Positions 1 to 7,757 are shown, numbered from the stretch's first letter. The stretch: 30,050 bases of DNA from JBFXAN01 sp050184225 (GCA_050184225.1 JBFXAN010000072.1:1-30050); one strand, 5' to 3'. Numbers and translations are program-made. Notes: generated by a model not told the origin, from the sequence alone.

Positions 1-2
1 AT

Positions 3-380
3 CTGAAGGCACGCGGTACGAAGGATGGGGTCAGCTGCGTCTGCCCGGAATAGGTCAACACCAACCTCGCGGAACGCTCGTTCGAGGCGGGCCAGACCGG
101 TCGCGACCTCACCGACGAGGAGCGGGCCGCACACGAGGAGGCCGCACAGGCGATGAAGCTGCGCATGGCTCAGCGCGGCCTACCCACCGAAGAAGCCGCT
201 CGAATCATTGTCCGCGGCATCAACGACGATCGCTTCCTGATCTACACTCACGACCGCACCCACGACATCGTCGTGCACCGCGCCCAGGACCCGGAACAAG
301 GCATCCGCGACGCGGTCGGCGTGCTGCAACGGGAGCAGGAGCGGATGCAGCGATTTGCAGCACAGACGCGGCGGTCTTGA
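3..380 (+). pseudogene. C-terminal part of a short-chain dehydrogenase/reductase, interrupted by an in-frame amber codon
   Basis: The gene enters from before the window. Read in one frame from position 3, it gives an SDR-like C-terminus. A CVCPE-stop-VNTNL stretch matches the usual 'CPGxVNT' segment after the catalytic YxxxK helix. An 'EEAARIIVRGINDDRFLIYTH' type ending follows, typical of classical SDRs of about 270-280 residues. The TAG at 51-53 falls where family members carry an aromatic residue, so a TGG-to-TAG change is the simplest explanation. The tail from about 153 to the TGA at 378-380 could only be re-initiated at an internal ATG and would lack the Rossmann core. A sequencing error is the alternative. 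Family assignment is moderately secure; the substrate is unknown. Confidence 0.6.
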
Positions 381-409
381 CGCCAACGATGTTGCTACAA
401 TTGTCAACA
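376..409 (+). promoter_or_regulatory. Candidate promoter/operator of the mazEF-like pair
   Basis: A good -10 hexamer TACAAT lies at 396-401. It sits inside an inverted repeat with arms TGTTG (390-394) and CAACA (405-409). A TTGACG at 376-381 is too close (13 bp) to be a standard -35. Ribbon-helix-helix antitoxins commonly autoregulate by binding palindromes that overlap their own promoter, so an operator here is plausible. This is inference from position and symmetry only. Confidence 0.35.
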
Positions 410-437
410 AGGTCTTTCTTCAGGATCATTCGTTGCG

Positions 438-737
438 ATGCCAAACCAGATGGTGCGAACGACCCTCACACTCCCGGCCGACCTGTTGACTGCGGTTGAT
501 GATGCCGTCCGAGAAGGACGTGCTCGCAGCCGCGGCGAACTCATCAGTGCCGCCGTGCGGCACGAATTGGCTATACACGAGCGAATTGCAATCGATGAGG
601 CGTTCGCCGCGATGTCAAGCGACGAGACATACCTTCGCGAAGCGGAGGAACTTACGCAGGAGTCCGCATATTCCGGATGGGAAGCGCTCCGCGTCGGTGA
701 ACGGCGAGATGCGGACGGCGATGATGCGTCGGGGTGA
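438..737 (+). CDS. Ribbon-helix-helix antitoxin (MazE/CopG-like)
   Basis: A 99-residue protein. The N-terminal half (RTTLTLPADLLTAVDDAV, then a GRARSRGELISAAVRHEL helix) is a standard ribbon-helix-helix fold: one beta strand for DNA contact and two helices. The acidic C-terminal half (residues about 50-99) would be the flexible segment that wraps the toxin. It overlaps the MazF-like toxin start by 14 bp (724-737), the coupling expected of a type II toxin-antitoxin operon. AGGA at about 424-427 precedes the ATG by roughly 10 nt. A second ATG at 450 is possible. The antitoxin looks intact although its partner toxin is frameshifted. Confidence 0.8.
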   Translation: MPNQMVRTTLTLPADLLTAVDDAVREGRARSRGELISAAVRHELAIHERIAIDEAFAAMSSDETYLREAEELTQESAYSGWEALRVGERRDADGDDASG

Positions 738-1061
738 CGTGTATGACGCGTTACTCGACCCGACGCAAGGCTCGGAGCAAGCAGGAACTCGACCAGTCAT
801 CATCGTCAGCCGTGACGCGATCAACCGTGCTAGCAGCGTCTGCTTGCTGTTCCTTGCACCACTTATCGTACTGAACGCCGCCTCTATCCAAGCCATGTAC
901 TTCTCTCAGCCCCAGATGGCGGACTGAGCGTAGATTCGATCGCCCTCTGCGAACAGGCCCGAGCGATATCGAAGTCGCGGTTGCAGAACCGTCGAGGTGC
1001 CCTCTCGCCGGAAGCGCTGGCACGAGTGAGCCGGGCACTGATGATTGCCTTCGATCTTTAG
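724..1061 (+). pseudogene. MazF-family endoribonuclease toxin, frameshifted
   Basis: The start is ATG at 724 within the antitoxin gene. The first 40 residues (MRRGDVYDALLDPTQGSEQAG, then TRPVIIVSRDAINRASSV) are a clear MazF/PemK N-terminus. After about 841-850 the homology moves to another frame, giving VPCTTYRTERRLYPSHVLL, SAPDGGLSVDSIALCEQAR and a normal MazF C-terminus ending at the TAG at 1059-1061. The shift equals loss of one base near 841-850. Read as it stands, the toxin frame stops at 925-927 with a non-MazF tail. Joining both frames gives about 112 residues, the usual length. MazF enzymes cleave mRNA at short sequences; this copy should be inactive unless the indel is a sequencing error. 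Confidence 0.75.
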
Positions 1062-1158
1062 TTCTGCCCAACGGTTTCTCATGAGTACTGAGCAAGTACG
1101 GCGCCCACCAGCCTGAACCAGTATGCTCTTTGGCAGCCCCCTTACACATCTGCAGTTT

Positions 1159-1176
1159 CCACGGCCCGCGCCGTGG
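1159..1176. other. Small stem-loop upstream of the amidase gene
   Basis: Perfect 7-bp arms CCACGGC (1159-1165) and GCCGTGG (1170-1176) enclose a 4-nt loop. It lies between the toxin stop (1061) and the amidase start (1190). No T-run follows on the plus strand, so a classical intrinsic terminator is not supported. It could be a weak terminator for mazEF or an element of the amidase leader. Confidence 0.3.
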
Positions 1177-1189
1177 TGGATGAACGCGT

Positions 1190-2317
1190 ATGGAGCGAGA
1201 CAACGCCGTGCCGGTTCGAGGTGCGCGCCCTGCGGTATTGCAACGACGCCGGCTGCTGGCGGCCAGTATCGGCGCAACGCTGGCGCTCACTGCGTTCGGG
1301 CGCGCGGCCGCGTCACCACGAACGGAAACCGATCCCGCCGAGGGTGCGGGTGAAGACGAGGGACGGCAGTCTGGAACACAGCTAGAGAAGCGCCCGTCCT
1401 TCTCCGATGTCTCCAAGGTTGAGCCGTGGGACGCGCTGCTCTATCTCGCGGGCAAAGACCGTCGGTTTCCGGCAGCGTCCCTCGATTGCCTGCGCGGATT
1501 CTCTGCGGCAGACATCATCGAGACGATGGACACGGATGTGCTGGACGCGGTTGCCGGCGCGCGGGGCGAAGCGGCGCTGAGCGCGCTGTACCGGCTGATC
1601 GCCAACGAAGCGCTGGAAGCGTTGTTCACGGTCTACCGCGGCGCATCGGTACTGCTGGCGCTCGATGCCGGACATGGCGGCAGACGTGGTGTGTACTTCG
1701 ATCCCGGCGCCAACGGCACGGAAGCGTTTCACACGCGGGCGGTCGCGTCCGCGATTGAGGAACGCGCCGCCGACCCGCGCTTTGCCAGCATCACGGTCCG
1801 GCGGATCTTCAACGACGCGATCGGCGACGACTTCGGCCTACCGCCGCCGGAAGACCGCAAGAGCGCGGCGTCGCTGACGCTGCGGAACGCTCGGGCGTCA
1901 ATGCTCGCCTTCGAGGTCGATGCCTGGAACAAGCAGAATCGTCAGGCACAGGTGGCCCTGCATGTCCTCTCGATCCACTTCAACGCCGGCTCCGGCGGCA
2001 TCCTCGTGCTGCATCAGGGCGATGGCGTGCCGGAGGGCTTCCGGGCGCGCTCGATCGCCTACGCCGAGGCGTACATCGGCTGGGCACGGACAACCCTGAA
2101 CGATGCTGGGATCCTCCCCTACCGGCTCAATCTGGCATTGGGAAACGGCCTCTCGGATGACCGCGTGCTCTACGAGCCGATGACGAGCACGAGCCGGTTC
2201 AATCCATACACGGGCGCAGACCGCTGGTCCCTTCCGCGCCGCTACGCCATGCTGCAGGACTCGCCACACCAGGGGGACTATGCGCTCGGGGCGTTAATCT
2301 ACCATGGGCTCATCTAA
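1190..2317 (+). CDS. Secreted N-acetylmuramoyl-L-alanine amidase-like protein (Amidase_3)
   Basis: A 375-residue protein with an arginine-rich, Tat-like export signal: QRRRLLAASIGATLALTAFG at about residues 18-37, followed by AAASP. A linker and helical segment (to about 150) precede the catalytic domain. The domain carries LLALDAGHGG (His162), DPGANGTE (Glu178) and SIHFNA (His263), matching the His-Glu-His zinc ligands of Amidase_3 cell-wall amidases. These enzymes cut the bond between MurNAc and the stem peptide outside the membrane. The C-terminal part (280-375) is less canonical and I could not place the catalytic glutamate, so activity is not assured. A weak GGTGG lies ahead of the ATG. 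The 3' end overlaps the convergent DUF4188 gene by 8 bp. Confidence 0.75.
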   Translation: MERDNAVPVRGARPAVLQRRRLLAASIGATLALTAFGRAAASPRTETDPAEGAGEDEGRQSGTQLEKRPSFSDVSKVEPWDALLYLAGKDRRFPAASLDCLRGFSAADIIETMDTDVLDAVAGARGEAALSALYRLIANEALEALFTVYRGASVLLALDAGHGGRRGVYFDPGANGTEAFHTRAVASAIEERAADPRFASITVRRIFNDAIGDDFGLPPPEDRKSAASLTLRNARASMLAFEVDAWNKQNRQAQVALHVLSIHFNAGSGGILVLHQGDGVPEGFRARSIAYAEAYIGWARTTLNDAGILPYRLNLALGNGLSDDRVLYEPMTSTSRFNPYTGADRWSLPRRYAMLQDSPHQGDYALGALIYHGLI

Positions 2318-2879
2318 ACGCCGTCAGCTGCTCCGGCCCGCCGCCACCGACGTTGGGCTCGTACAGTTCTTGTTCGTCGAGCGGCGGCGTCAGGGTTGAC
2401 TCCCCGACGAGGCCGAGCCGCCGCCGGGCGCCGAACATCGCACCCCGGGCAGGCTTCAGCGGCGCAAACTTCATCATGCCGACCGGCTTCGCCACGTCGT
2501 CATAGATCGCTTCGATGCCGCCGCGGGCAAAGTAGGTTTCGTGCCAGAAGCCGGTGCCGCCGGAGTCGCGGAGGAAGTTCCGCCACCACAGTCGGTGCGG
2601 CTCCGATCTGGACCAGCGTTCCAATGATTCGAAGTCACGCCAGTACTGGCGCATGCCGAGGTGCGGAGGCAGCAGGCTCATGAGAAGATTTTCGTGGAGG
2701 AGCAGGCCGTCGGGCTGTTCCTCCACGGCGCGGCTGATCTGCGGCCCAATGCCAAACAAGGTCTTGAGCCCTGTCAGGGCATTCACCTGCATCCCAAGGT
2801 AGATCACGACGAGGTCGGGATAGTGGGAGAGGTCAACGGTTCGACGATCGACACGCCGCTTAGTACCACCCCGCTCCAT
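2310..2879 (-). CDS. DUF4188 family protein
   Basis: A 189-residue protein. The start MERGGTKRRVDRR is preceded by GGGGGTGC. An upstream in-frame extension to 2972 exists but looks non-conserved. The pattern TVDLSHYPDLVVIYLGMQVN near the N-terminus, HENLLMS in the middle and the W/R-rich stretch (QYWRDFESLERWSRSEPHRLWWRNF) followed by GFWHETYF are characteristic of DUF4188. This soluble family is sometimes annotated as monooxygenase-like or phenylacetaldoxime-dehydratase-like because of a ferredoxin-like (ABM-type) fold. No cofactor motif is visible and the substrate is unknown. It lies convergent to the amidase and upstream of nothing obviously related. Confidence 0.75.
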   Translation of the reverse strand: MERGGTKRRVDRRTVDLSHYPDLVVIYLGMQVNALTGLKTLFGIGPQISRAVEEQPDGLLLHENLLMSLLPPHLGMRQYWRDFESLERWSRSEPHRLWWRNFLRDSGGTGFWHETYFARGGIEAIYDDVAKPVGMMKFAPLKPARGAMFGARRRLGLVGESTLTPPLDEQELYEPNVGGGGPEQLTAFR

Positions 2880-2996
2880 CGTGCACCCCCAACGTGACTC
2901 ATGTGGCCGCTCTCCATCGAAGTATACGCGGGCCAAGCAAGCGCGGCGCGTGCCCCACAGTGGTGAGGACACGCGTCGCGCTGAACCGTCAGAGGC

Positions 2997-3473
2997 TTAG
3001 AATCCGGCGGGAGTGGACCAGAAGTGCGTCTGATCTGAATAGGTTATCTGACCGTTGTCGCCGATCGCGACGGCACGGAGCGTCTCCTGACCGGTCGGTG
3101 GCACGATCGTGGACGTGATGCACTGCTGGCCGGAGTGCATGGCCGTCTCAAGGACAAGCTGCTCGGGGCCACCGTTCACGGAGTTCAGCACCTGGATCGT
3201 CGGCGGCGGTGGCGGCGGATAGATCGCGATCACGGGCAGATTCGCGGTCACGCAGATCGTGATCGGCTCTCCCGCTCGGTAGACGCTCCCTTCGCCACGG
3301 TCAACGCACACGTCAAGACCGGTCTGGACATTCTCGACCGGTACCGGACACGAAGGCACCGGCTCGACAGCGGTCGGCTCCTGCGCGGCAGCCGGTGTCG
3401 CTCCTACAAACGCGATCACCGTCACAACCAACAGCGCCGCGGCGGATGCACGCGTGATTCCTGCTCGCAACAT
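2997..3473 (-). CDS. Small exported protein of unknown function
   Basis: A 158-residue protein. The start is set by a strong AAGGAG six bases before the ATG at 3473. A Sec signal peptide is clear: MLRAGITR, a hydrophobic stretch AAALLVVTVIAFVGA, then PAAA-QEP, with likely cleavage after residue 30. The mature part has three cysteines, a GEPITICV segment, a proline run (PPPPPP) and ends in a beta-rich domain (QCITSTIVPPTGQETLRAVA). It looks like an extracellular Ig-like or adhesion-type beta domain, but no family is recognised. It is divergent from the polysaccharide deacetylase at 3711. Its motif resembles one in the secreted protein at 26635. Confidence 0.75.
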   Translation of the reverse strand: MLRAGITRASAAALLVVTVIAFVGATPAAAQEPTAVEPVPSCPVPVENVQTGLDVCVDRGEGSVYRAGEPITICVTANLPVIAIYPPPPPPTIQVLNSVNGGPEQLVLETAMHSGQQCITSTIVPPTGQETLRAVAIGDNGQITYSDQTHFWSTPAGF

Positions 3474-3710
3474 GACATCTCCTTCAAGGTGACTCCCGAT
3501 GGTGCAATGGTGATTGATCGCTTCGATGACCATCGGTATGTACTACGCTCGCACACGTGGTACAGGCAAAGATCACCCAAATGTGTGGTAACGATGGCCG
3601 ACCCGCCACGTTTCGCGGTTCGCCTTCGTCGGGTGCGCCGTTGCCGCTTGACGCAGTCGGACAGCGATCGAACGATGGAAGTGATTCCACTGCTGCCGGA
3701 GGTCGTCGCC
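3474..3710. other. Divergent intergenic region
   Basis: These 237 bases separate the exported protein (minus) from the deacetylase (plus) and must hold both promoters. An open frame crosses it upstream of the deacetylase (from 3135), but its sequence is antisense to the exported gene and shows no family resemblance. No convincing -35/-10 pair or repeat was found by eye. Confidence 0.4.
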
Positions 3711-4559
3711 ATGACCCAGGCCGCTCCCCCTACCGTCTGCCTTTCGTTTGATTTCGACCAGATGTCATCCCGCATCTTCCGCGGCGATACTACGCCGACG
3801 CCGCTCTCGCGCGGCGAATACGGCGCCCGTGTGGGAATGCCGCGCATCCTCGAGCTGCTGCGCCGCGAGGGTATCCCGGCGACGTTCTTCGTGCCGGGGC
3901 ATAGCGCCGACACCTTCCCGCGGCTGGTCGAGCAAACGCTTCAGGATGGGCATGAGCTGGGCCATCACGGCTGGCTCCATGAGGTGCCGGCCACCCAGAC
4001 CGAAGAGCAGGAGCGGACGATCCTGTTGCGCGGCATCGATTCGCTCCAGCGCATCTCCGGCCTGAAACCGGCGGGCTATCGGTCGCCCTCCTGGGATCTC
4101 TCGCCGCACAGCATCAGGCTGCTTCGGGAGTTTGACTTTCGCTACGACAGCAGCCTGATGGCCGATGACTTTCGGCTGTACTGGTGTCGCGAGGGCGATG
4201 TGCCGCACACCGACCGCGCCTTTGAGTTCGGCCGCGAGACGGAGCTGATCGAGATGCCGGTGTCGTGGCTGCTCGATGACTTCCCCCTGTTCGAGTATGA
4301 CCAACGCACGCGCACCGGGATGGCGCCCGCCAGCCGGGTCGAGGAGATCTGGCGGGACGAGTTCGACTACATGGCCGAGCGTGTCCCCGGCGGCGTCTTC
4401 ACGCTGACGATGCATCCCCAGGTGATCGGCCGCGGCCACCGCATGCTCATGATCGAGCGATTGATCCGGCACATGCGCGAGCGGGGCGCCGTGTTCCAGC
4501 GCATGGGCGACGTCGCGGAGCAGTGGCGTGCAACACATGAAGCGGCGCGGACCGCGTAG
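3711..4559 (+). CDS. Polysaccharide deacetylase (CE4/NodB domain, PgdA/PuuE-like)
   Basis: A 282-residue protein with no signal peptide. The ATG at 3711 is chosen because GGAGG lies about 8 nt upstream and homology starts at once. NodB motifs are complete: SFDFD (Asp14, Asp16) for the base and metal ligand, HHGWLHE (His86, His90) as the two metal histidines, and GYRSPSW (Arg124) as motif 3. The spacing and the HELGHHG form resemble the cytosolic-type deacetylases related to Helicobacter PgdA and to the PuuE/allantoinase-like group, which act on N-acetyl or amide bonds of sugars or cyclic amides. The substrate cannot be fixed from sequence. It is followed by the leucine dehydrogenase after 64 bp on the same strand, possibly co-transcribed. 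Confidence 0.88.
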   Translation: MTQAAPPTVCLSFDFDQMSSRIFRGDTTPTPLSRGEYGARVGMPRILELLRREGIPATFFVPGHSADTFPRLVEQTLQDGHELGHHGWLHEVPATQTEEQERTILLRGIDSLQRISGLKPAGYRSPSWDLSPHSIRLLREFDFRYDSSLMADDFRLYWCREGDVPHTDRAFEFGRETELIEMPVSWLLDDFPLFEYDQRTRTGMAPASRVEEIWRDEFDYMAERVPGGVFTLTMHPQVIGRGHRMLMIERLIRHMRERGAVFQRMGDVAEQWRATHEAARTA

Positions 4560-4623
4560 CGATGCCACCGGGAGGCGCCCACCAGCACGGAGGCGATCTC
4601 CGCACCAAGAACGAGGTGAATCG

Positions 4624-5730
4624 ATGACACTGGCGGAGTCTGCCGAGGCATTTGCACCGTTTGCCGCGATGGCGGAGGGACAGCACGAGGAGCTGGTGTT
4701 CTGGCGGGACCGGGTGACGGGACTGCGGACGATCGTCGCGATCCACGACACCACGCTCGGACCGGCGCTCGGCGGCACGCGGATGTATCCGTACCCGACC
4801 GAGGCGGCTGCCGTCGAGGACGCGCTGCGTCTGGCCGGCGCGATGACGCTCAAGTCCGCCGCCGCCGGGTTGGATGTGGGCGGCGGCAAGGCCGTGATCA
4901 TCGGCGACCCGAACACCGACAAGTCCGAAGTGCTCTTTCGCGCCTATGGCCGCTTCCTCGAGTCGATGGGCGGGCGCTATGTGACGACGACCGATGTCGG
5001 CACCACCACCGCCGACCTGGACATGATTGCGCGGGAAACGCGGTTCGTCGCCGGAACATCGACGGCGCTGGGCGGCAGCGGTGACACCTCGATCCTCACC
5101 GGCCTGACGGTCTATCTCGGCATGAAGGCAGCGGCCCGCGAGGCGTTTGGCCGGGACGATCTGGGCAAGCGAACGGTGGTCGTGCAAGGCGTCGGCAAGG
5201 TCGGCTGGCAGCTTGTGAAACGGCTGCGGGCGGAGAACGCGGTCCTCATCATCGCCGACACCGATGCCGAGCGGGCGCGACGCGCCGGTGAGGAGTTCAA
5301 CGCGCGGGTTGTCGGGATCGACGATGTCTGGGACACACCTTGTGACATCCTCTCGCCGAACGCGCTGGGGGCGGTGCTCAACGATGAGACGATCCCGCGG
5401 TTGCGCTGCCGTGTGATCTGCGGCGGGGCGAACAACCAGCTGGCCGAGGAGCGCCACGCCGCCGCGTTGCAGGCGCGCGACATCCTCTATGCGCCGGACT
5501 TCATCGTCAACTGCGGCGGCGTGATCAACATCGCCGATGAGATGCGCGGCAACTATTCGGAGGCGCGGGCAACCGCGCACGCGCACCAGGTCTACGAAAC
5601 GACGCGTCACGTCCTCAAGACCGCGCGCGCCGAGCAGATCACGACCGAGGAAGCCGGCGTCCGCTTCGCGCAGGCGCGCATCCGCGCGATCGGCGACATC
5701 CACCGAACCTATCTGCCGGTCTGGCGGTAG
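4624..5730 (+). CDS. Leucine dehydrogenase (Glu/Leu/Phe/Val dehydrogenase family)
   Basis: A 368-residue protein, close to the usual leucine dehydrogenase length. The start at 4624 follows GAGGTGA. The N-terminal substrate domain has GPALGGTRM, MTLKSAAAGLDVGGGKAVI with catalytic and binding lysines (Lys77, Lys89), and TTDVGTT (Asp124). The Rossmann domain has VVVQGVGKVG (Gly189-x-Gly191-x-x-Gly194). The SNxGG-like FIVNCGGVINIADE motif near the C-terminus is typical of this subgroup. It performs NAD-dependent reversible oxidative deamination of leucine and other branched-chain amino acids to 2-oxo acids in the cytoplasm. Valine or phenylalanine preference cannot be excluded. Its last 22 bp overlap the opposite-strand toxin gene. 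Confidence 0.92.
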   Translation: MTLAESAEAFAPFAAMAEGQHEELVFWRDRVTGLRTIVAIHDTTLGPALGGTRMYPYPTEAAAVEDALRLAGAMTLKSAAAGLDVGGGKAVIIGDPNTDKSEVLFRAYGRFLESMGGRYVTTTDVGTTTADLDMIARETRFVAGTSTALGGSGDTSILTGLTVYLGMKAAAREAFGRDDLGKRTVVVQGVGKVGWQLVKRLRAENAVLIIADTDAERARRAGEEFNARVVGIDDVWDTPCDILSPNALGAVLNDETIPRLRCRVICGGANNQLAEERHAAALQARDILYAPDFIVNCGGVINIADEMRGNYSEARATAHAHQVYETTRHVLKTARAEQITTEEAGVRFAQARIRAIGDIHRTYLPVWR

Positions 5731-6131
5731 GAGTCGCTGGCTTCTATTGGAGACAGGATCGGAATAGTTGCTCCGCGAAAGCCGATGGGATCGCGTGTGA
5801 TGATGGCATCGAGGCCAGCGAAGCGGGCACATACCATTTGAAGGTTATCTTCGTAATCATTGACGGGAATCAACAATGCCTCTTCGAGCGCCTCGCGGTC
5901 AACCGGAACGATTACGAATGCAGACAATGATGTTCTCACAGCAACTTGCGCGGCTTCAAGGCCGACAAGACGCCGAGCGATGTAGAAGATGTCGGTCACA
6001 GCTGATGCCAGAATGTGGCCAATAACACCACCATTTTCAAGCAACCGCCAGAATGCTTCAGCCTCGGCGAACCAAGGCTGAAGCATGAGAAGCCAGTCAA
6101 GTGCCACGTTAGTATCGATCAGAACGCGCAT
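5709..6131 (-). CDS. vapC: PIN-domain ribonuclease toxin (VapC-like)
   Basis: A 140-residue PIN protein. Acidic active-site positions are all present: Asp6 in MRVLIDTNVALDWLL, Asp47 in AVTDIFYIARR, Asp95 in DYEDNLQ and Asp114 in AIITRDPIGF. This arrangement (VTDIFY, YEDNLQ, ITRD) belongs to a common VapC subgroup that cleaves structured RNA with Mg2+. Its ATG overlaps the antitoxin stop by one base (TGATG at 6131), showing translational coupling. The last residues (SDSYRQTGR) are encoded by sequence antisense to the end of the leucine dehydrogenase gene, a 22-bp convergent overlap. It appears intact. Confidence 0.88.
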   Translation of the reverse strand: MRVLIDTNVALDWLLMLQPWFAEAEAFWRLLENGGVIGHILASAVTDIFYIARRLVGLEAAQVAVRTSLSAFVIVPVDREALEEALLIPVNDYEDNLQMVCARFAGLDAIITRDPIGFRGATIPILSPIEASDSYRQTGR

Positions 6132-6373
6132 CAGCCGTACTTCTGCCAGCGTCGCTCGTCAAGCCATCGCCGTACATCTTCGTCCGATGGGGGGGGGGCA
6201 TCAGTCGCCAAGATGCCTCGAAGCCGACGGAGCGCCTCACGCCGACGTGCAGCATCGGGCGTAACTTCGAGCGTCTTACGAACGTCCTGCACGAGGGCAT
6301 GGCGCCGCTCAGCTGGCCACGTCGTCACAATGGAGAGGATCTCTTCATACGTCGGAGAGCTTTGGGTGCTCAT
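6131..6373 (-). CDS. Antitoxin partner of the PIN toxin (VapB-like), with a 10-base G/C run
   Basis: An 80-residue charged protein ending in LDERRWQKYG, immediately upstream of and coupled to the PIN toxin. Tryptophan- and arginine-rich C-termini of this kind are typical of small antitoxins paired with this VapC subgroup, and role is inferred mainly from the pairing. The start is either ATG 6373 or ATG 6379; no good ribosome site precedes either. A -10-like TATGAT (6380-6385) abuts the start, so the message may be leaderless. Codons for the DAPPPSDED segment contain ten consecutive G on the plus strand (6189-6198). The frame is open as given, but a one-base slip would destroy the C-terminus. 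Confidence 0.75.
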   Translation of the reverse strand: MSTQSSPTYEEILSIVTTWPAERRHALVQDVRKTLEVTPDAARRREALRRLRGILATDAPPPSDEDVRRWLDERRWQKYG

Positions 6374-6409
6374 GGCCATATCATAGCGCACATGACTCGG
6401 AGGTGGCAC

Positions 6410-7111
6410 GTGAACATAGCCTCTTCTAGAACGGCGCTCGCCATCGTCGCCCATCCGGATGATGCGGAGTTCAACGCCGGCGGCACGGTGGCGCGCTGGA
6501 TCGACGATGGTTGGCGGGTGGTGTTTGTGATCGTCACCCGCGGCGACAAGGGGAGCACCGACCCGATGATGACCGCCGACCAGCTGACCGAGGTCCGCGC
6601 TGAGGAGCAACGGGTTGCGGCAGCGTATCTCGGCGCGGTGGGAGTGGAGTTCCTTGGGTACGAGGACGGCGCGCTGGAGCCGTCGCTGGCCGTGCGCCGC
6701 GACATCGCCCGCCAGATCCGCCGGCACCGACCGGAGCGGATGATCGTCACCGACCCGCACGAGCTCTACAGCGAGCGATATATCCAGCATCCGGACCACA
6801 TCGCCGCCGCGCAGGCGGCGCTCGCCGCCACCTACCCGGCCCGGGATCGGATGACGATGCCGGAACTGCTGGCCGAAGGGCTGGAGCCACACGCTGTCTC
6901 CGAAGTCTACATTCAGACCGGCCGCGATCCGAACGTGTTCGTCGATATCACACCGGTGATGGAGCGGAAGAAACAGGCGCTCCGGCTTCACGCCAGCCAG
7001 ATCGAGGAAGGCTTTCTCGCCGTGATGGAGTCGATCGCGCGAGACGCTGCTGCCCGGTCGCCGGAGCCGCGGCCGGAGTTCGTCGAGAGTTTCCGGGTGG
7101 TGCGTCTCTAG
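6410..7111 (+). CDS. PIG-L/LmbE family deacetylase
   Basis: A 233-residue protein if started at the GTG at 6410, which has GGAGG at 6399-6403 a few bases upstream. An in-frame ATG at 6392 has no ribosome site. The zinc motif AHPDDAE (His15, Asp17, Asp18) and the second motif HPDH (His127, His130) are present, as in MshB, BshB and LmbE enzymes that remove N-acetyl groups from GlcNAc-containing substrates. The first motif has an extra Ala compared with AHPDDE. It could act in mycothiol- or bacillithiol-like thiol synthesis or another GlcNAc deacetylation; no partner glycosyltransferase is nearby. Only about 30-36 bp separate it from the divergent antitoxin gene. Confidence 0.88.
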   Translation: MNIASSRTALAIVAHPDDAEFNAGGTVARWIDDGWRVVFVIVTRGDKGSTDPMMTADQLTEVRAEEQRVAAAYLGAVGVEFLGYEDGALEPSLAVRRDIARQIRRHRPERMIVTDPHELYSERYIQHPDHIAAAQAALAATYPARDRMTMPELLAEGLEPHAVSEVYIQTGRDPNVFVDITPVMERKKQALRLHASQIEEGFLAVMESIARDAAARSPEPRPEFVESFRVVRL

Positions 7112-7112
7112 T

Positions 7113-7757
7113 TCAATGGAGCGCCATCGCGCAGTCGGCATCCGCGATGACCGCGGCGTCGGCGGCTACCCAGCCGTCCACCGGCGCGGCGAAATGATAC
7201 CACCCGCCGCCGGGTGTGCCGCCTTCGCTTCGCTGCCACGTGCCCGGCCGCTCGAGGACAAAGCGATCGACCGTCACCACTGACTCGTGCGGGAGCGACG
7301 CCCGCACCGGTGCATCGACCGATGGCTCGGATCGCACGGGAACGCCCGATGCGCCGCAGAGTCGCGCGTCGCCGGGGAGTTGCACCGGGACATACGCCGC
7401 CGGAGCAGCGAGCCAGAGGCCCCAGTCGCCATCGATGCCACGGCCGACGACCACGAACAGCGGTTGAACATCCGGCGAGAGGAACGCCTGGAGCGCCACG
7501 AGGCCGCGATCTGCCTGGGCGACCTGCATCGGACTGATGGTGATGCACGTATCACGACCCGGCGGTGGAAGCTGTCCGCTGGCGGTACAGGCCGAAGCCG
7601 GAACTCCGTTGAGCGCGGCCATTGCCGCCGCCTCCGCAAGCGTGGCGGCATCACGTCCACCGGCGATGGCACCGGATGCATGAGTGAGCGCGGCTACAAC
7701 CAGAAGCGGAAGGAGCATTACACCGGCCGTCCTCGCAATTATCAAAGGCCGCATCAT
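7113..7757 (-). CDS. Exported protein with C-terminal SH3-like domain
   Basis: A 214-residue protein starting MMRPLIIARTAGVMLLPLLVVAAL, a signal peptide with likely cleavage near HASGAIAGG. The C-terminal 80 residues read LCGASGVPVRSEPSVDAPV, ASLPHESVVTVDRF and GGGWYHFAAPVDGWVAADA. This is the pattern of bacterial SH3 (SH3b) domains: a V-R-x-x-P start and a GWV end. Such domains bind cell-wall or surface ligands. The start is placed at 7757 (or the adjacent ATG at 7754) behind a GGGGGG tract. The frame continues upstream without a stop into the degenerate methyltransferase, but that is not a real fusion. It is convergent with the PIG-L gene, one base apart. Confidence 0.72.
   Translation of the reverse strand: MMRPLIIARTAGVMLLPLLVVAALTHASGAIAGGRDAATLAEAAAMAALNGVPASACTASGQLPPPGRDTCITISPMQVAQADRGLVALQAFLSPDVQPLFVVVGRGIDGDWGLWLAAPAAYVPVQLPGDARLCGASGVPVRSEPSVDAPVRASLPHESVVTVDRFVLERPGTWQRSEGGTPGGGWYHFAAPVDGWVAADAAVIADADCAMALH

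Noticed and set aside
376..401. A standard sigma-70 promoter using TTGACG and TACAAT
   Set aside because: The two hexamers are only 13 bp apart; the -10 may be real, but not with this -35.
3135..3710. A 192-residue N-terminal extension of the polysaccharide deacetylase
   Set aside because: It is antisense to a gene with a strong ribosome site and signal peptide, and the deacetylase has its own ribosome site and normal N-terminus at 3711.
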